Positions 1 to 8,850 of a stretch of DNA of 64,000 bases are shown piece after piece. Positions within the stretch are counted from its first letter, which is position 1, and each line of letters begins with the position of its first letter. The position numbers and the translations under genes were made by a program. Under the pieces are notes generated by a model. It saw only the letters and a list, made by a program, of their open reading frames with translations. It made no database searches and was not told the DNA's origin. Source of the DNA: Lolliginicoccus lacisalsi (GTDB lineage: Bacteria > Actinomycetota > Actinomycetes > Mycobacteriales > Mycobacteriaceae); the NCBI RefSeq assembly GCF_014841105.1, contig NZ_JACYWE010000002.1, positions 96,434 to 160,433 on the forward strand, in the 5' to 3' direction.

Positions 1-111
1 CAGCGGCAGCAGCACGATGATGCTGAGCCACAGGACGGCCATGCCGACGCCGAGCGAGCCGAAGCTCGGTGATCGGCGCCGGGGCCTCGCCGGGGCTGAT
101 GTCGTGGTCAT
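1..111 (-). CDS. cysT: Sulfate ABC transporter permease CysT, N-terminal fragment
   Basis: Only the first 37 codons lie in the window; the gene runs off the left edge. The ATG is at 109-111, and the peptide has a basic, proline-rich start followed by a hydrophobic segment containing GSLGVGMAVLW, typical of the first membrane helix of CysT/CysU sulfate permeases. The product would form the inner-membrane channel of the CysA-CysT-CysW-SubI sulfate/thiosulfate importer. The ATG is four bases after the subI stop and a GAGG ribosome-binding sequence lies inside the end of subI, so the two are co-translated. The short fragment limits certainty, but context with subI makes the call strong. Confidence 0.85.
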   Translation of the reverse strand, partial: MTTTSAPARPRRRSPSFGSLGVGMAVLWLSIIVLLPL

Positions 112-115
112 GCTG

Positions 116-1165
116 CTACCTCAATGCCTCGTAGTAGATGACGGAGATGAAGCCCTCGTCGGGATCGAACAAGGTGGCGTTGACCTCGTCCCAGCCACCG
201 AGATCATCGATCGACCACAGGCGCTCGGGCTCGGGGAACTCCTCGGCGAACTCATCGAGGACCCCGGGCACCACCGGCCGGTAGCCGGCCTCGGCCCAGG
301 CGCGCTGTCCCGCCACGGTGTACTGGAACCGGATGAAGTCCTCCGCGAGCGGGCGGGTGGCCGCGCCGGGACGATCGATGATCGCCACCGGGTTGTCGAT
401 GCGCAGCGTGCGCGGCGGGATCACATGCTCGAGCGGATCGCCATTGCGCTCGAGGAAGATCGCCTCGTTCTCATAGGTGATCAGAACGTCGCCGCGGCCC
501 TGCAGGAAGGCCTCGGTGGCTTCGCGCGCCGAGCCCGGCTGGATAGTGATGTGATCGTTGACCAGGCGCTCGACATACTCGAGGCCTGCCTCGGGATCCT
601 CGCCCCCATTGCTGGCCACCGCATAGGGCGCGAGCAGGTTCCACTTCGCCGAGCCGGAGCTGAACGGGTTCGGGGTGATGACCTCGAGGCCGGGACGGAG
701 CAGATCCTCCCACTCCTCGATGCCGAGCGGGTTGCCCTCCCGCACCACCAGCGTCACCACGGAGCCGAAGGGAACACCACCGTGCTGGCCGTCGTTCCAG
801 TCCTCGCGCACGAGCCCCTCGTCGACGAGACGGTCCACATCGGGCTCGGTGGAGAACGTCACGACATCGGCCGGGGCGCCGAAGGCGACCTTGCGGGACT
901 GGTCGGCGGAGGCGCCGAACGATTGGAGGAACGAGATGCCCGAGCCTTCGGGGGTCTCCGCGAACGCGGGGATGACCTCGTCGAAGCCCGGCTTGGCGAC
1001 CGCGTAGGCGAACAGCCCGAGCGTGCCGCGGCTGCCGTCGCCGCCGATGGTGGACTGGCCGGGGATATCGCTTGGCCCGCCCGCGCAGCCTGCCAGCAAT
1101 AGGGCGGCTGCGGCGGCCAGGACAGGCAACCGCCTCGCCCAGTATCCGCGCGGCTGAGGTCGCAT
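116..1165 (-). CDS. subI: Sulfate-binding lipoprotein of ABC importer
   Basis: A 349-residue periplasmic-type binding protein that captures sulfate or thiosulfate outside the membrane and delivers it to the CysT/CysW permease. Residues 10-27 form a lipoprotein signal ending in the lipobox LAGC, with Cys27 the predicted lipidation site. The rest matches the Sbp/CysP family: an early FAYAVAKPGF segment, a VVTFSTEPDVD stretch, and an ITPNPFSSGSAKWN motif of the sulfate-binding cleft. Length is normal for the family (about 340-350). It is the first gene of the leftward sulfate uptake operon; a GGGAAGG sequence sits about 14 bases upstream of the ATG. An inverted repeat 44-89 bases upstream is a candidate regulatory site. 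Confidence 0.93.
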   Translation of the reverse strand: MRPQPRGYWARRLPVLAAAAALLLAGCAGGPSDIPGQSTIGGDGSRGTLGLFAYAVAKPGFDEVIPAFAETPEGSGISFLQSFGASADQSRKVAFGAPADVVTFSTEPDVDRLVDEGLVREDWNDGQHGGVPFGSVVTLVVREGNPLGIEEWEDLLRPGLEVITPNPFSSGSAKWNLLAPYAVASNGGEDPEAGLEYVERLVNDHITIQPGSAREATEAFLQGRGDVLITYENEAIFLERNGDPLEHVIPPRTLRIDNPVAIIDRPGAATRPLAEDFIRFQYTVAGQRAWAEAGYRPVVPGVLDEFAEEFPEPERLWSIDDLGGWDEVNATLFDPDEGFISVIYYEALR

Positions 1166-1208
1166 TGGTGAACTAGCCTTCCCGTCTCGACTGACATGAC
1201 ACTAAGCG

Positions 1209-1254
1209 GTTCATATCGGAGGCGTGCAGCCACGATCACTCCAGGGATATGAAC
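1209..1254. promoter_or_regulatory. Inverted repeat upstream of subI, possible operator
   Basis: GTTCATATC at 1209-1217 is repeated in exact inverse as GATATGAAC at 1246-1254, with a 28-base spacer. It lies 44-89 bases upstream of the subI start, in a locally less GC-rich patch. The nine-base perfect arms suggest two half-sites for a dimeric or tetrameric regulator of sulfate uptake. The regulator is unknown; the arms are too widely spaced for a simple single-helix-turn palindrome. Confidence 0.4.
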
Positions 1255-1488
1255 TGCCGCCATGATTCGGGGGCGGCGCCCGGCCAGCTCCTATGCACGC
1301 AACGCGTGACGAGCAAGGCTCAGCTCAGCGACAACACATGATGTCAGCGACGGCGGGCAGGCCGACAGCAATGAGCGCCAATCGATGGCGTACTACATAC
1401 TGCTCGGCTGCTTCCACGGGGCCAATCCTAACAGGGGCAGCCGCATGCGGGAAAACGCACGACGACCTCCCACGGGCCCTCGCGTGTC
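1255..1488. other. Intergenic stretch without a recognisable gene
   Basis: Between the inverted repeat and the tiny membrane-peptide gene I see no convincing coding sequence. Open frames here (for example 1293-1517 on the plus strand) have no recognisable domain and no good ribosome-binding site. The stretch probably holds the promoter of the sulfate operon and the 3' end of the leftward small-protein transcript. Confidence 0.4.
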
Positions 1489-1569
1489 TCACAGCATCGA
1501 TAGCCCCCACGCGATGAGCACCAGCACCAGCAGCGCCACCAGCGCCAGCGACACACGGGACCTCGGCAT
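1489..1569 (-). CDS. 26-residue single-helix membrane peptide
   Basis: A very short open frame that starts MPRSRVSLALV and continues as one hydrophobic helix of leucine, valine and alanine, ending ...WGLSML. The ATG shares one base with the TGA stop of the upstream 80-residue membrane protein (TGATG), the classic arrangement for translational coupling. A single basic N-terminus followed by one transmembrane span suggests a small membrane subunit or stabiliser. No family is recognised. The coupling is the main reason to believe it is real; it could also be a chance frame. Confidence 0.45.
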   Translation of the reverse strand: MPRSRVSLALVALLVLVLIAWGLSML

Positions 1570-1811
1570 CAGTGCTCTCCATTCCTTGCCTCTGCAGCAC
1601 CATCGCCCAGCTGCGGACCCGTCTCGCCTGCGCGATGCGCGCCCCGCCGGAGCACCCGGTAATACACCGCGCTGCCCACGGCATCGAGCCAGCGAGCGAG
1701 CACGAAGCACAGCGGCACCACGATCAGGGCAACGATCGCGACCTGCGGCAGGAACGGCAAGCCGATGATCCACAGCTCGGCTCCATCCCACCAACGGGCC
1801 ACCATTTCCAC
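1569..1811 (-). CDS. Small membrane protein, 80 residues
   Basis: Begins MEMVARWWDGAELW, then an uninterrupted hydrophobic span (roughly residues 15-42), a short loop and a basic, charged C-terminus, so probably one long or two short membrane helices. It faces away from the divergent trehalase gene. From memory, M. tuberculosis has a small conserved membrane protein (Rv2401A) in the same place next to the trehalase Rv2402, which supports it as a conserved gene. An alternative start at the second Met (1805) is possible. Its function is unknown. The 26-residue peptide gene overlaps its stop by one base. Confidence 0.6.
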   Translation of the reverse strand: MEMVARWWDGAELWIIGLPFLPQVAIVALIVVPLCFVLARWLDAVGSAVYYRVLRRGAHRAGETGPQLGDGAAEARNGEH

Positions 1812-1948
1812 GCCACCACTCTAGCTGCCGCCACGCCTGGCCACCCCGCGGGATCGCTCCAGGGGTCCGCCGCCTGCCCGGCCCCGCCGTGGAAACCGCC
1901 GGACGCCGAATGCGCGCGAGCGTCCCCTGGCCGGGCCACAATAGGACC

Positions 1949-3946
1949 ATGGCGACACCCCCCAAGGAGACTCCCCCGGAGGAGACATCCCCGAACCGCC
2001 GCGATCGAGGCGCTGCCGATCCTGGCCTGCCCGCCCCGCCGCGCGCCCACCACACCGGGTTCCCCCCGATCGGCGAGTACGGGTTCCTCTCCGACTGCGA
2101 GACGACCTGCCTCATCGCCCCCAACGGCGCGGTCGAATGGATGTGCGTGCCCCGCCCCGACTCGCCCTCGGTGTTCGCCGCGATCCTCGACCGCAGCGCC
2201 GGGCACTTCCGCCTCGGCCCCTACGGCCAGACCGTGCCCGCCGCGCGCCGATACCTGCCAGGCGGGCTGATCCTGGAGACGACCTGGCAGACCGAGACCG
2301 GCTGGCTGACCGTGCGAGATGCCCTCGTCATGGGCCCCTGGCACAACACCGAGGAGCGCTCCCGCACCCACCGCCGCACCCCCACCGACTGGGACGCGGA
2401 GCACATGCTGCTCCGCACCGTCAAGTGCGTCAGCGGCACCGTGGAGCTCGAGCTGACCTGCGAGCCCGCGTTCGACTACCACCGCAAGTCCGCGGCCTGG
2501 GACTACTCGGGGAAGGTGTACGAGCAAGCCACCGCGTACTGCATCGAGTCCCCCGACGGGGAGCCCCAGCTGACGCTCACCACGAACCTGCGGCTGGGGC
2601 TCGAGGGCAGGGAGGCCCGCGCCCGCACCCGCATGAGCGAGGGCGACCGTGCCTACGTCGCGCTCTCCTGGGGCGACCTCGCCGCGCCGCCGACCTACGA
2701 CGAGGCCGCGGAGAAGATGTGGCAGACAGCCGAGTGCTGGCGGCAATGGATCACCATCGGTCGCTTCCCCGACCACCCGTGGCGCAGCTACCTGCAACGC
2801 AGCGCCCTCACCCTGAAAGGCCTCACCTACGCGCCGACCGGGGCGCTGCTCGCCGCCGCCACCACCTCGCTGCCCGAGACCCCGGGCGGCGAGCGCAACT
2901 GGGACTACCGCTACGCCTGGATCCGCGACTCCACGTTCGCCCTGTGGGGCCTCTACACGCTCGGCCTGGACCGGGAGGCGAACGACTTCTTCGCCTTCAT
3001 CTCGGACATGGGCGTCAACGAGCAGGGCGAGCCCGTGTCCCTGCAAGTGATGTACGGCGTCGGGGGCGAGAAGACCCTCACCGAGGCCGAGCTCGGCCAC
3101 CTCACCGGCTACGAGGGAGCCCGGCCCGTCCGCATCGGCAACGGCGCGTTCGATCAGCAGCAGCATGATATCTGGGGCATCATCCTCGACTCGGTCTACC
3201 TGCACGTCCGGTCCCGCAACCAGGTTCCCGAGTCGCTCTGGCCCCTGCTCAAGAGGCAGGTCGAGGAGGCCATCGACAACTGGCGCAAGCCCGACCGGGG
3301 CATCTGGGAGGTCCGCGGCGCCAAGCAGCACTTCACCTCCTCGAAGATCATGTGCTGGGTGGCCCTCGATCGGGGCGCCAAGCTCGCCGCGATGCACGGC
3401 GAGGACGACTACGCCACGAGCTGGTCGGCGATCGCCACCGAGATCAAGGAGGACATCCTCGCCCACGGCGTCGACGACCGGGGCGTGTTCACCCAGCGCT
3501 ACGGCGACCCCGCGCTCGACGCATCGCTGCTGCTCGTGCCGCTGATGCGATTCCTGCCTGCCGACGACTACCGCGTGCGCAACACCGTGCTCGCCATCGC
3601 CGACGAGCTCACCGAGGAGGGGCTCGTCCTGCGCTACCGCGTCGAGGAGACCGACGACGGGCTCAGTGGCGAAGAGGGAACGTTCACGATCTGCTCGTTC
3701 TGGCTGGTCTCGGCACTGGTCGAGATCGGCGAGGTGCAGCGCGCCAAGCACTTGCTCGAGCGGCTCCTCGGCTTCGCGAGCCCCCTCGAGCTCTACGCCG
3801 AGGAGATCGATCCCCGCACCGGCCGGCACCTCGGGAACTTCCCGCAAGCTTTCACGCACCTCGCGCTGATCAATGCTGTCGTGCATGTGATCCGCGCGGA
3901 GGAGGAGCAGGAGGCCGGGGCGTTCAGCCCGGCTCACTCGCACTAG
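1949..3946 (+). CDS. GH15-family trehalase
   Basis: A 665-residue cytoplasmic glycoside hydrolase of family 15, the glucoamylase-like fold. It has the opening IGEYGFLSDCETTCL segment (around residues 38-52), a central GERNWDYRYAWIRDS motif (about residues 313-327) that shapes the active site, and a late region with a second catalytic acid (EEGTFTICSFWLV). In mycobacteria the syntenic protein (Rv2402 and its M. smegmatis orthologue) is the trehalase that splits trehalose into two glucoses, so this rather than glucoamylase is the best call. The ATG at 1949 with AGGA just upstream is preferred over the GTG at 1889, which would add 20 low-complexity residues. A terminator-like hairpin follows at 4110. 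Confidence 0.85.
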   Translation: MATPPKETPPEETSPNRRDRGAADPGLPAPPRAHHTGFPPIGEYGFLSDCETTCLIAPNGAVEWMCVPRPDSPSVFAAILDRSAGHFRLGPYGQTVPAARRYLPGGLILETTWQTETGWLTVRDALVMGPWHNTEERSRTHRRTPTDWDAEHMLLRTVKCVSGTVELELTCEPAFDYHRKSAAWDYSGKVYEQATAYCIESPDGEPQLTLTTNLRLGLEGREARARTRMSEGDRAYVALSWGDLAAPPTYDEAAEKMWQTAECWRQWITIGRFPDHPWRSYLQRSALTLKGLTYAPTGALLAAATTSLPETPGGERNWDYRYAWIRDSTFALWGLYTLGLDREANDFFAFISDMGVNEQGEPVSLQVMYGVGGEKTLTEAELGHLTGYEGARPVRIGNGAFDQQQHDIWGIILDSVYLHVRSRNQVPESLWPLLKRQVEEAIDNWRKPDRGIWEVRGAKQHFTSSKIMCWVALDRGAKLAAMHGEDDYATSWSAIATEIKEDILAHGVDDRGVFTQRYGDPALDASLLLVPLMRFLPADDYRVRNTVLAIADELTEEGLVLRYRVEETDDGLSGEEGTFTICSFWLVSALVEIGEVQRAKHLLERLLGFASPLELYAEEIDPRTGRHLGNFPQAFTHLALINAVVHVIRAEEEQEAGAFSPAHSH

Positions 3947-3991
3947 CCGCGCGAGCTCGCCGGGCCGGGGCGAGGCGCCCTTTTCGGATTC

Positions 3992-4050
3992 GCTAGCCAA
4001 TGTCACGTTTCGAGCCACGTGTCGCGGCGTGTCGCGTGACGTTGGCTAGC
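3992..4050. repeat. Long imperfect stem-loop downstream of trehalase
   Basis: GCTAGCCAATGTCACG at 3992-4007 faces CGTGACGTTGGCTAGC at 4035-4050; 15 of 16 positions are complementary, and the one exception is a G-T wobble in one strand orientation. The 27-base loop is GC-rich and partly self-complementary. It lies in the convergent gap between trehalase and the coiled-coil gene, before the second hairpin at 4110. It could be part of a double terminator or an isolated repeat element. Confidence 0.55.
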
Positions 4051-4109
4051 AGATTCCACGGCCGCTCAGCGCAGCCACCGAGCCAGGGCCGGGCCGAGCC
4101 GCGAAAGCA

Positions 4110-4155
4110 GATCCCGCCCTGCCGCCGCAAGGACTAGGCGGTGGCAGGGCGGGAT
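4110..4155. terminator. Bidirectional hairpin terminator candidate
   Basis: GATCCCGCCCTGCC at 4110-4123 pairs perfectly with GGCAGGGCGGGATC at 4142-4155, and five further inner pairs (one wobble) close a nine-base loop. The stem sits between the convergent trehalase (plus strand) and coiled-coil gene (minus strand). There is no clear U-tract on either side, as is common for actinobacterial terminators. Confidence 0.6.
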
Positions 4156-4204
4156 CGCGAACGAGCAGCAGGGTGGTCACGGCATGGTGGCCACCTCCGC
4201 GCTC

Positions 4205-4579
4205 CTACTTCTCGAGCTCGGTGTCCTTCTCCTCCTCGTCACGGACGACGATCGCTTCCTTGCCGCCGCGGGAGGTGAACCGCTTGAGCGGCTTGCGCAG
4301 GGATTGCGCCGGGCTGAGCATCCAATCAGCGTTGTCGAGCACGTTGTCGAGCCGACCGAGCGACTCGTTCAGCGAATCGAGCGACGAGTTCAGGGTGTTC
4401 AGGCTGCCATCGAGCTTGCCAAGGGTGTTGTCGAGCTTCTCGAGCACGAGGAGCAAGCGATCGGTGATGATGTCGAGCCGACCGAGGGTCTCGTCCAGGT
4501 TGAGCACCGCATTGGTCAGCTGCTTGATCTTGCGGCCCGGGCCCCAGCCCTTCGTGGTCTCCTGCGGTGAATCAGTCAT
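4205..4579 (-). CDS. Predicted coiled-coil protein of unknown function
   Basis: A 124-residue soluble protein with no signal peptide or membrane helix. Residues 20-85 are a regular series of leucine-rich units (LDETLGRLD, LDNTLGKLD, LNSSLDSLN, LNESLGRLD), with leucines spaced as in a coiled coil, so it probably self-associates as a helical bundle. The ends are charged; the C-terminus is rich in Glu, Asp and Lys. I do not recognise a family. The ATG is preceded by AGGAGA. It stands alone, convergent with trehalase and upstream of nothing obvious. A partner-binding or structural role is a guess only. Confidence 0.6.
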   Translation of the reverse strand: MTDSPQETTKGWGPGRKIKQLTNAVLNLDETLGRLDIITDRLLLVLEKLDNTLGKLDGSLNTLNSSLDSLNESLGRLDNVLDNADWMLSPAQSLRKPLKRFTSRGGKEAIVVRDEEEKDTELEK

Positions 4580-4698
4580 GGGTTCTCCTTAGCTAGCACG
4601 CCGGCCCTGGTCTCGGGATCCGCCCTGGGGCGAATCCGTATGCCTGAATCCTAGGGCACTGCGACCGGATCGGCGCAGGCGAGTGAACGTAGTGCCGG

Positions 4699-5634
4699 TC
4701 ACATGCCGCAAAACCGGCTCAACAGTTTCTCCGCGTCACTTCCGATGCCCGACACCACTTCCGCCACTGGCCGGGACGCCTTCACCAGGCCCGCGGCCTG
4801 CCCGGCATACACCACGCCGTGGTCCGGATCGTCCGCTTCATACTCGGCCGCGATCTGGTCCTCCCCCGCCCCCGAGCCATGGAACTGGTCGCTGAAGCTG
4901 TTGCGGATCGCGCGCCCGAACCAGCGCGGCGACCACGGCTGGTGCCGGGCCTTGTCGAACACGTCGGTATACACGGTGTCCGTGCTTGCCGCCCGCAGCA
5001 GCCGGTCCACCGCATACGCGGGGCCGATGGTCTCCGGGCTACCGAGCAGCACCGTCCCGATCAATGCACCCGCGCCTCCCGCGGCGAGCACCGCGGCCAG
5101 CCCGCGTCCCGTCGCTATGCCACCCGCCGCGAGCACGGGCAGCGTCGTCGATTCCAGGACCTCCTGCAGCAGCGGCAGGGTCGCTATGCGCCCGGTATGC
5201 CCGCCGGCCTCCGCGCCCTGCGCCACTACCGCGTCCACTCCGGCGTTCTCCGCCACGCGCAGGTCCTCGATCGTGTTGACCTGGGCGATGGCGAGCACCC
5301 CAGCCTCGTGCACGCGCGGGACGTACGGCGCGGGGTCGCCGAAGGACAGGGATACCAGCGCGGGCCGCGCCGCGAGGGCCGCATCGAGCAGCGCGTCATC
5401 GTCGTCGAGCGCCCAGGTCATCAGGCCCACGCCGAACACCCCGCCGATGTCCCGCGCCACGGTCGCCTCCGCCGCGATCCACTCCGGCGTGGTGTAGCGG
5501 GCCGCGCCGAGCATGCCGATGCCTCCCGCGCGGCTCACTTCCCCCGTCAGCTTGCCGCCCGCGCGACCGCCCATGGGCGCGCCCACGATCGGATAGGTGA
5601 TACCAAGCTCCCGCGTCAACCATGTCGTCAGCAC
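4699..5634 (-). CDS. Nitronate monooxygenase / NAD(P)H-flavin oxidoreductase family protein
   Basis: A 311-residue TIM-barrel FMN protein of the 2-nitropropane dioxygenase-like family. Visible landmarks are the N-terminal GAPMGG loop, the AEAGGHTG motif (around residues 140-150) that carries the usual active-site histidine, and the phosphate-binding AAGGIATGRG plus GALIGT segments. Members oxidise nitronates to protect against nitroalkanes, or act as NADH:quinone reductases; the exact substrate cannot be told from sequence. The length is normal. The end of the gene is only about 120 bases downstream of the coiled-coil gene's start, in the same direction, so they may share a transcript. Confidence 0.85.
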   Translation of the reverse strand: MLTTWLTRELGITYPIVGAPMGGRAGGKLTGEVSRAGGIGMLGAARYTTPEWIAAEATVARDIGGVFGVGLMTWALDDDDALLDAALAARPALVSLSFGDPAPYVPRVHEAGVLAIAQVNTIEDLRVAENAGVDAVVAQGAEAGGHTGRIATLPLLQEVLESTTLPVLAAGGIATGRGLAAVLAAGGAGALIGTVLLGSPETIGPAYAVDRLLRAASTDTVYTDVFDKARHQPWSPRWFGRAIRNSFSDQFHGSGAGEDQIAAEYEADDPDHGVVYAGQAAGLVKASRPVAEVVSGIGSDAEKLLSRFCGM

Positions 5635-5666
5635 ATGTTCTGCCTACCACAGCACCGCGCCGGCCC

Positions 5667-6563
5667 CTACAGGTTCGCGATCGGAGAGTGGCCATGATCC
5701 GCGGCGTACGACTGGCAGACCTGGTGCGCGCTCTCCCCATCGCGCAGGTAGTAGTCGGCCAGGCGGCGCGCTAGCCGCACCAGCTGATCATCGAGCATCT
5801 CCGCGGCACGCCGTACCTCGAACGCGGACGAGGACCGGCCAGCATCGACGAGCCGCGGCACGAAGGACAGCGTGGCCGCGAGCGAGCGATCGGAATCAGC
5901 CTCGCTGAAGAAGTACGTCTCGCCGTACTGGGCGAGATCCATCTCGACCGTTGCCAGTGCATCGGACATCGAGACCAACCACTGGGCCGCGATGCTCGCT
6001 TCCCCTCCAGCTACCACCTCCTCCGCTCCCGTGGTGGCCATCAGCGAGAGCTGACGAGCGACGGTCCGGCGCCGCCCCAGCGCCGGATAGACCTGGAGCA
6101 CCCAGGTGATCGCAGCCGTGAACAACCAGAAGCCAGCCAGGGCCTGCAGTGGCACGAGAACCCGCAAGGCAGGTAGTACGGGCGTGATGTCACCGAAGCC
6201 CAATGTCGCGACAGTCACTAGCGAGAGATACAGCGCGGCCAAGGGATCCGACGAGCTCGCTGGTTGCAACGAGGAGCTGAACACGAATCCCGCGGGCATG
6301 TGCGGTAGGTAGAGAAGCGCCCAGCCGAGGACGAGCATCACCGCCCACGTGACCGTGGTGACAGCCAGACCGAGCGGCCCCACCGACGCCATCTTGCGCC
6401 CGTTCCCCAGCTTGCCCGCCACGCGCCACAGGAGCTCGAACACCCCCCGGCAGATGGTGCCCAGCCCCTGTGGATGCCAGAGGGTCGCATAGATGTCGCG
6501 GAGGCCAACGCACACCAGCAATGCCCCGCACACACTGACCAGCCAGTTCGCGAGAGTGCTCAC
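5667..6563 (-). CDS. Two-TM potassium channel with cytoplasmic C-terminal domain
   Basis: A 298-residue membrane protein. An N-terminal hydrophobic segment (residues 5-25), a second span near residue 70, a pore loop containing the selectivity filter TLGFGD (around residue 122) and a following helix with AGFWLFTAAITWV give the ion-channel (Ion_trans_2) architecture. The C-terminal half is soluble and helical, with no recognised RCK/TrkA nucleotide-binding signature. It likely conducts K+ across the plasma membrane. TLGFGD differs from the canonical TVGYGD but is within the accepted variation. It lies 32 bases upstream of the flavoprotein gene, on the same strand. Confidence 0.85.
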   Translation of the reverse strand: MSTLANWLVSVCGALLVCVGLRDIYATLWHPQGLGTICRGVFELLWRVAGKLGNGRKMASVGPLGLAVTTVTWAVMLVLGWALLYLPHMPAGFVFSSSLQPASSSDPLAALYLSLVTVATLGFGDITPVLPALRVLVPLQALAGFWLFTAAITWVLQVYPALGRRRTVARQLSLMATTGAEEVVAGGEASIAAQWLVSMSDALATVEMDLAQYGETYFFSEADSDRSLAATLSFVPRLVDAGRSSSAFEVRRAAEMLDDQLVRLARRLADYYLRDGESAHQVCQSYAADHGHSPIANL

Positions 6564-6727
6564 GACTCACCCGCTCGACCCGCCGGGCCAGCGTCGACTA
6601 TCGTCGCGCCTCCGCTTGCAGCCCTCATTCCCAGGGCCTACCCCGGCCGGTCCGCAAATAATCCTGCTCGCGCGCCCCCATCCGGCATGGTCGACGCAGC
6701 GAGCGGCCAGGCAAGCTGGAGGGACAA

Positions 6728-8599
6728 CTACTTCTTCGGCTTGTCGGTCGAGGAGTCGGTCGAGAGGGCGGCCACGAAGGCTTCCTGCGGGACCTCGACG
6801 CGACCGATGGTCTTCATCCGCTTCTTGCCCTCCTTCTGCTTCTCGAGCAGCTTGCGCTTGCGGCTGATGTCACCGCCATAGCACTTGGCCAGCACGTCCT
6901 TGCGGATGGCGCGGATGTTCTCGCGGGCGATGACCTTCGAGCCGATGGCTGCCTGGATGGGCACCTCGAAATGCTGGCGCGGGATCAGCTCCTTGAGCTT
7001 GGTGCACATCTTGTTGCCGTAGGTGTGCGCGGCATCGCGGTGGACGATGGCGCTGAACGCATCAACGGCCTCGCCCTGCAGCAGGATGTCGACCTTGACG
7101 AGCTGCGCCTCCTGCTCTCCGGACTCCTCGTAGTCCATCGAGGCGTAGCCGCGGGTGCGGGACTTCAGCGCGTCGAAGAAGTCGAAGATGATCTCCGCCA
7201 TCGGCATCCGGTAGCGCATCTCGACGCGGGTCTCCGAGAGGTAGTCCATGCCGCTGAGATCGCCACGGCGGGACTGGCACAGCTCCATGACGGTGCCCAC
7301 GAACTCCGACGGGGTGATGATGGTGCACTTGACCAGGGGCTCGTGCACGGAGCGGACCTTGCCGTCGGGCCAGTCCGAGGGGTTGGTGACGGTCAGCTCG
7401 GTACCATCGTCGAGCACCACCCGGTAGATCACGTTGGGCGCGGTGGAGATGAGGTCGAGGTTGAACTCGCGCTCGAGCCGGTCGCGGGTGATCTCCATGT
7501 GCAGCAGGCCAAGGAACCCGCAGCGGAAGCCGAAGCCGAGCGCCACGGACGTCTCGGGCTCATAGGTGAGGGCGGCATCGTTGAGCTGCAGCTTGTCGAG
7601 GGCATCGCGCAGCACGGGATAGTCGGAGCCATCAACGGGGTACAGGCCCGAGTACACCATCGGCCTCGGGTCCCGGTAGCCCACGAGCGCTTGGGTGGCA
7701 CTGTTCCTGGCGGCGGTGACGGTATCGCCGACGCGCGACTGGCGCACATCCTTCACCCCGGTGATGAGGTAGCCGACCTCGCCGACACCGAGCCCGTCGC
7801 ACTTCTTCGGCTCGGGCGAGATGATGCCGACCTCGAGCAGGTCGTGGGTGGCCCCGGTGGACATCATGAGGATCTTCTGCTTGGGGGTGATGCGTCCGTC
7901 CACCACACGGACGTAGGTGACCACGCCGCGGTAGGTGTCATACACGGAGTCGAAGATCATCGCGCGCGGGGGGGCCTCGTCCTCGCCGACCGGCGGCGGG
8001 ATCTTCTTCACCACGGCGTCGAGGAGCTCCTTGACGCCGATGCCAGTCTTGCCGGAGACGCGCAGCACATCCTCGGCCTCGCAGTCGATGATGTGCGCGA
8101 TCTCGTCGGCGTACCGGTCGGGGTCCGCCGAGGGCAGGTCGATCTTGTTGAGCACCGGGATGATCTCGAGATCCCGCTCGAGCGCCATGTACAGGTTCGC
8201 GAGCGTCTGCGCCTCGATGCCCTGGGCCGCGTCGACGAGCAGGATCGCGCCCTCGCAGGCCTCGAGCGCGCGGGAGACCTCATAAGTGAAGTCCACGTGG
8301 CCCGGGGTGTCGATCACCTGCAGGACATAGTCCTCCTCGGTGCCGTCCTCGAGGGTGATCTGCCAGGGCAGCCGCACGTTCTGTGCCTTGATGGTGATGC
8401 CACGCTCGCGCTCGATGTCCATCCGATCGAGGTACTGGTCACGCATCAAGCGCTCGTCCACAACGCCGGTGATCTGCAGCATGCGGTCGGCCAGGGTGGA
8501 CTTGCCGTGGTCGATGTGCGCGATGATGCAGAAGTTCCTGATCCGCGCGGGATCGGTGAACGTCGTGTCCGCGAAGCTAGGCACTCGGCTCCTTACCAT
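6728..8599 (-). CDS. lepA: Elongation factor 4 (LepA), ribosomal back-translocase GTPase
   Basis: A 623-residue translational GTPase of normal LepA length. The G1 motif AHIDHGKST is at residues 27-35; IDTPGHVDF (G3) and NKIDLP (G4) follow; then EF-G-like domains and the LepA-specific C-terminal region, including [30 protein letters not shown] and the basic tail with [17 protein letters not shown]. It acts on ribosomes, remodelling stalled or mistranslocated complexes. The ATG at 8599 lacks a strong ribosome-binding sequence; mycobacterial homologues have N-terminal extensions, so the exact start is uncertain. It is transcribed divergently from the amidase gene. Confidence 0.97.
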   Translation of the reverse strand: MVRSRVPSFADTTFTDPARIRNFCIIAHIDHGKSTLADRMLQITGVVDERLMRDQYLDRMDIERERGITIKAQNVRLPWQITLEDGTEEDYVLQVIDTPGHVDFTYEVSRALEACEGAILLVDAAQGIEAQTLANLYMALERDLEIIPVLNKIDLPSADPDRYADEIAHIIDCEAEDVLRVSGKTGIGVKELLDAVVKKIPPPVGEDEAPPRAMIFDSVYDTYRGVVTYVRVVDGRITPKQKILMMSTGATHDLLEVGIISPEPKKCDGLGVGEVGYLITGVKDVRQSRVGDTVTAARNSATQALVGYRDPRPMVYSGLYPVDGSDYPVLRDALDKLQLNDAALTYEPETSVALGFGFRCGFLGLLHMEITRDRLEREFNLDLISTAPNVIYRVVLDDGTELTVTNPSDWPDGKVRSVHEPLVKCTIITPSEFVGTVMELCQSRRGDLSGMDYLSETRVEMRYRMPMAEIIFDFFDALKSRTRGYASMDYEESGEQEAQLVKVDILLQGEAVDAFSAIVHRDAAHTYGNKMCTKLKELIPRQHFEVPIQAAIGSKVIARENIRAIRKDVLAKCYGGDISRKRKLLEKQKEGKKRMKTIGRVEVPQEAFVAALSTDSSTDKPKK

Positions 8600-8850
8600 G
8601 CTGTCGTGTGGGGTCGGCTCTCGGCTGACGAGCCTACGTGCTCGATTCTATGGCTTCGGGTGCCCGGATCGATATTCGGTGACCCAGCGCCCCGGGCTCC
8701 TGGCCATGCACATGCCCAGGGACGGGCGCCCGTTGCGCTTTGCTAACGAGTGGGTTGCGTCCGTGCAGCCCCGCCACGCCCCCGGACCCGTGCCCCCTAC
8801 GGTGGGGGCGCAGAAGCACACCTCGCACCGACACCTCCCGGGATGCCATC

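Noticed and set aside
1293-1517. 74-residue plus-strand open frame
   Set aside because: No domain, poor start context and low-complexity composition.
1724-4018. 764-residue minus-strand open frame opposite trehalase
   Set aside because: Low-complexity Gly/Val/Leu-rich translation with no domain; it is the shadow of the high-GC trehalase gene.
6971-8746. 591-residue plus-strand open frame opposite lepA
   Set aside because: Antisense shadow of an unmistakable LepA; composition is typical of reversed high-GC coding DNA.
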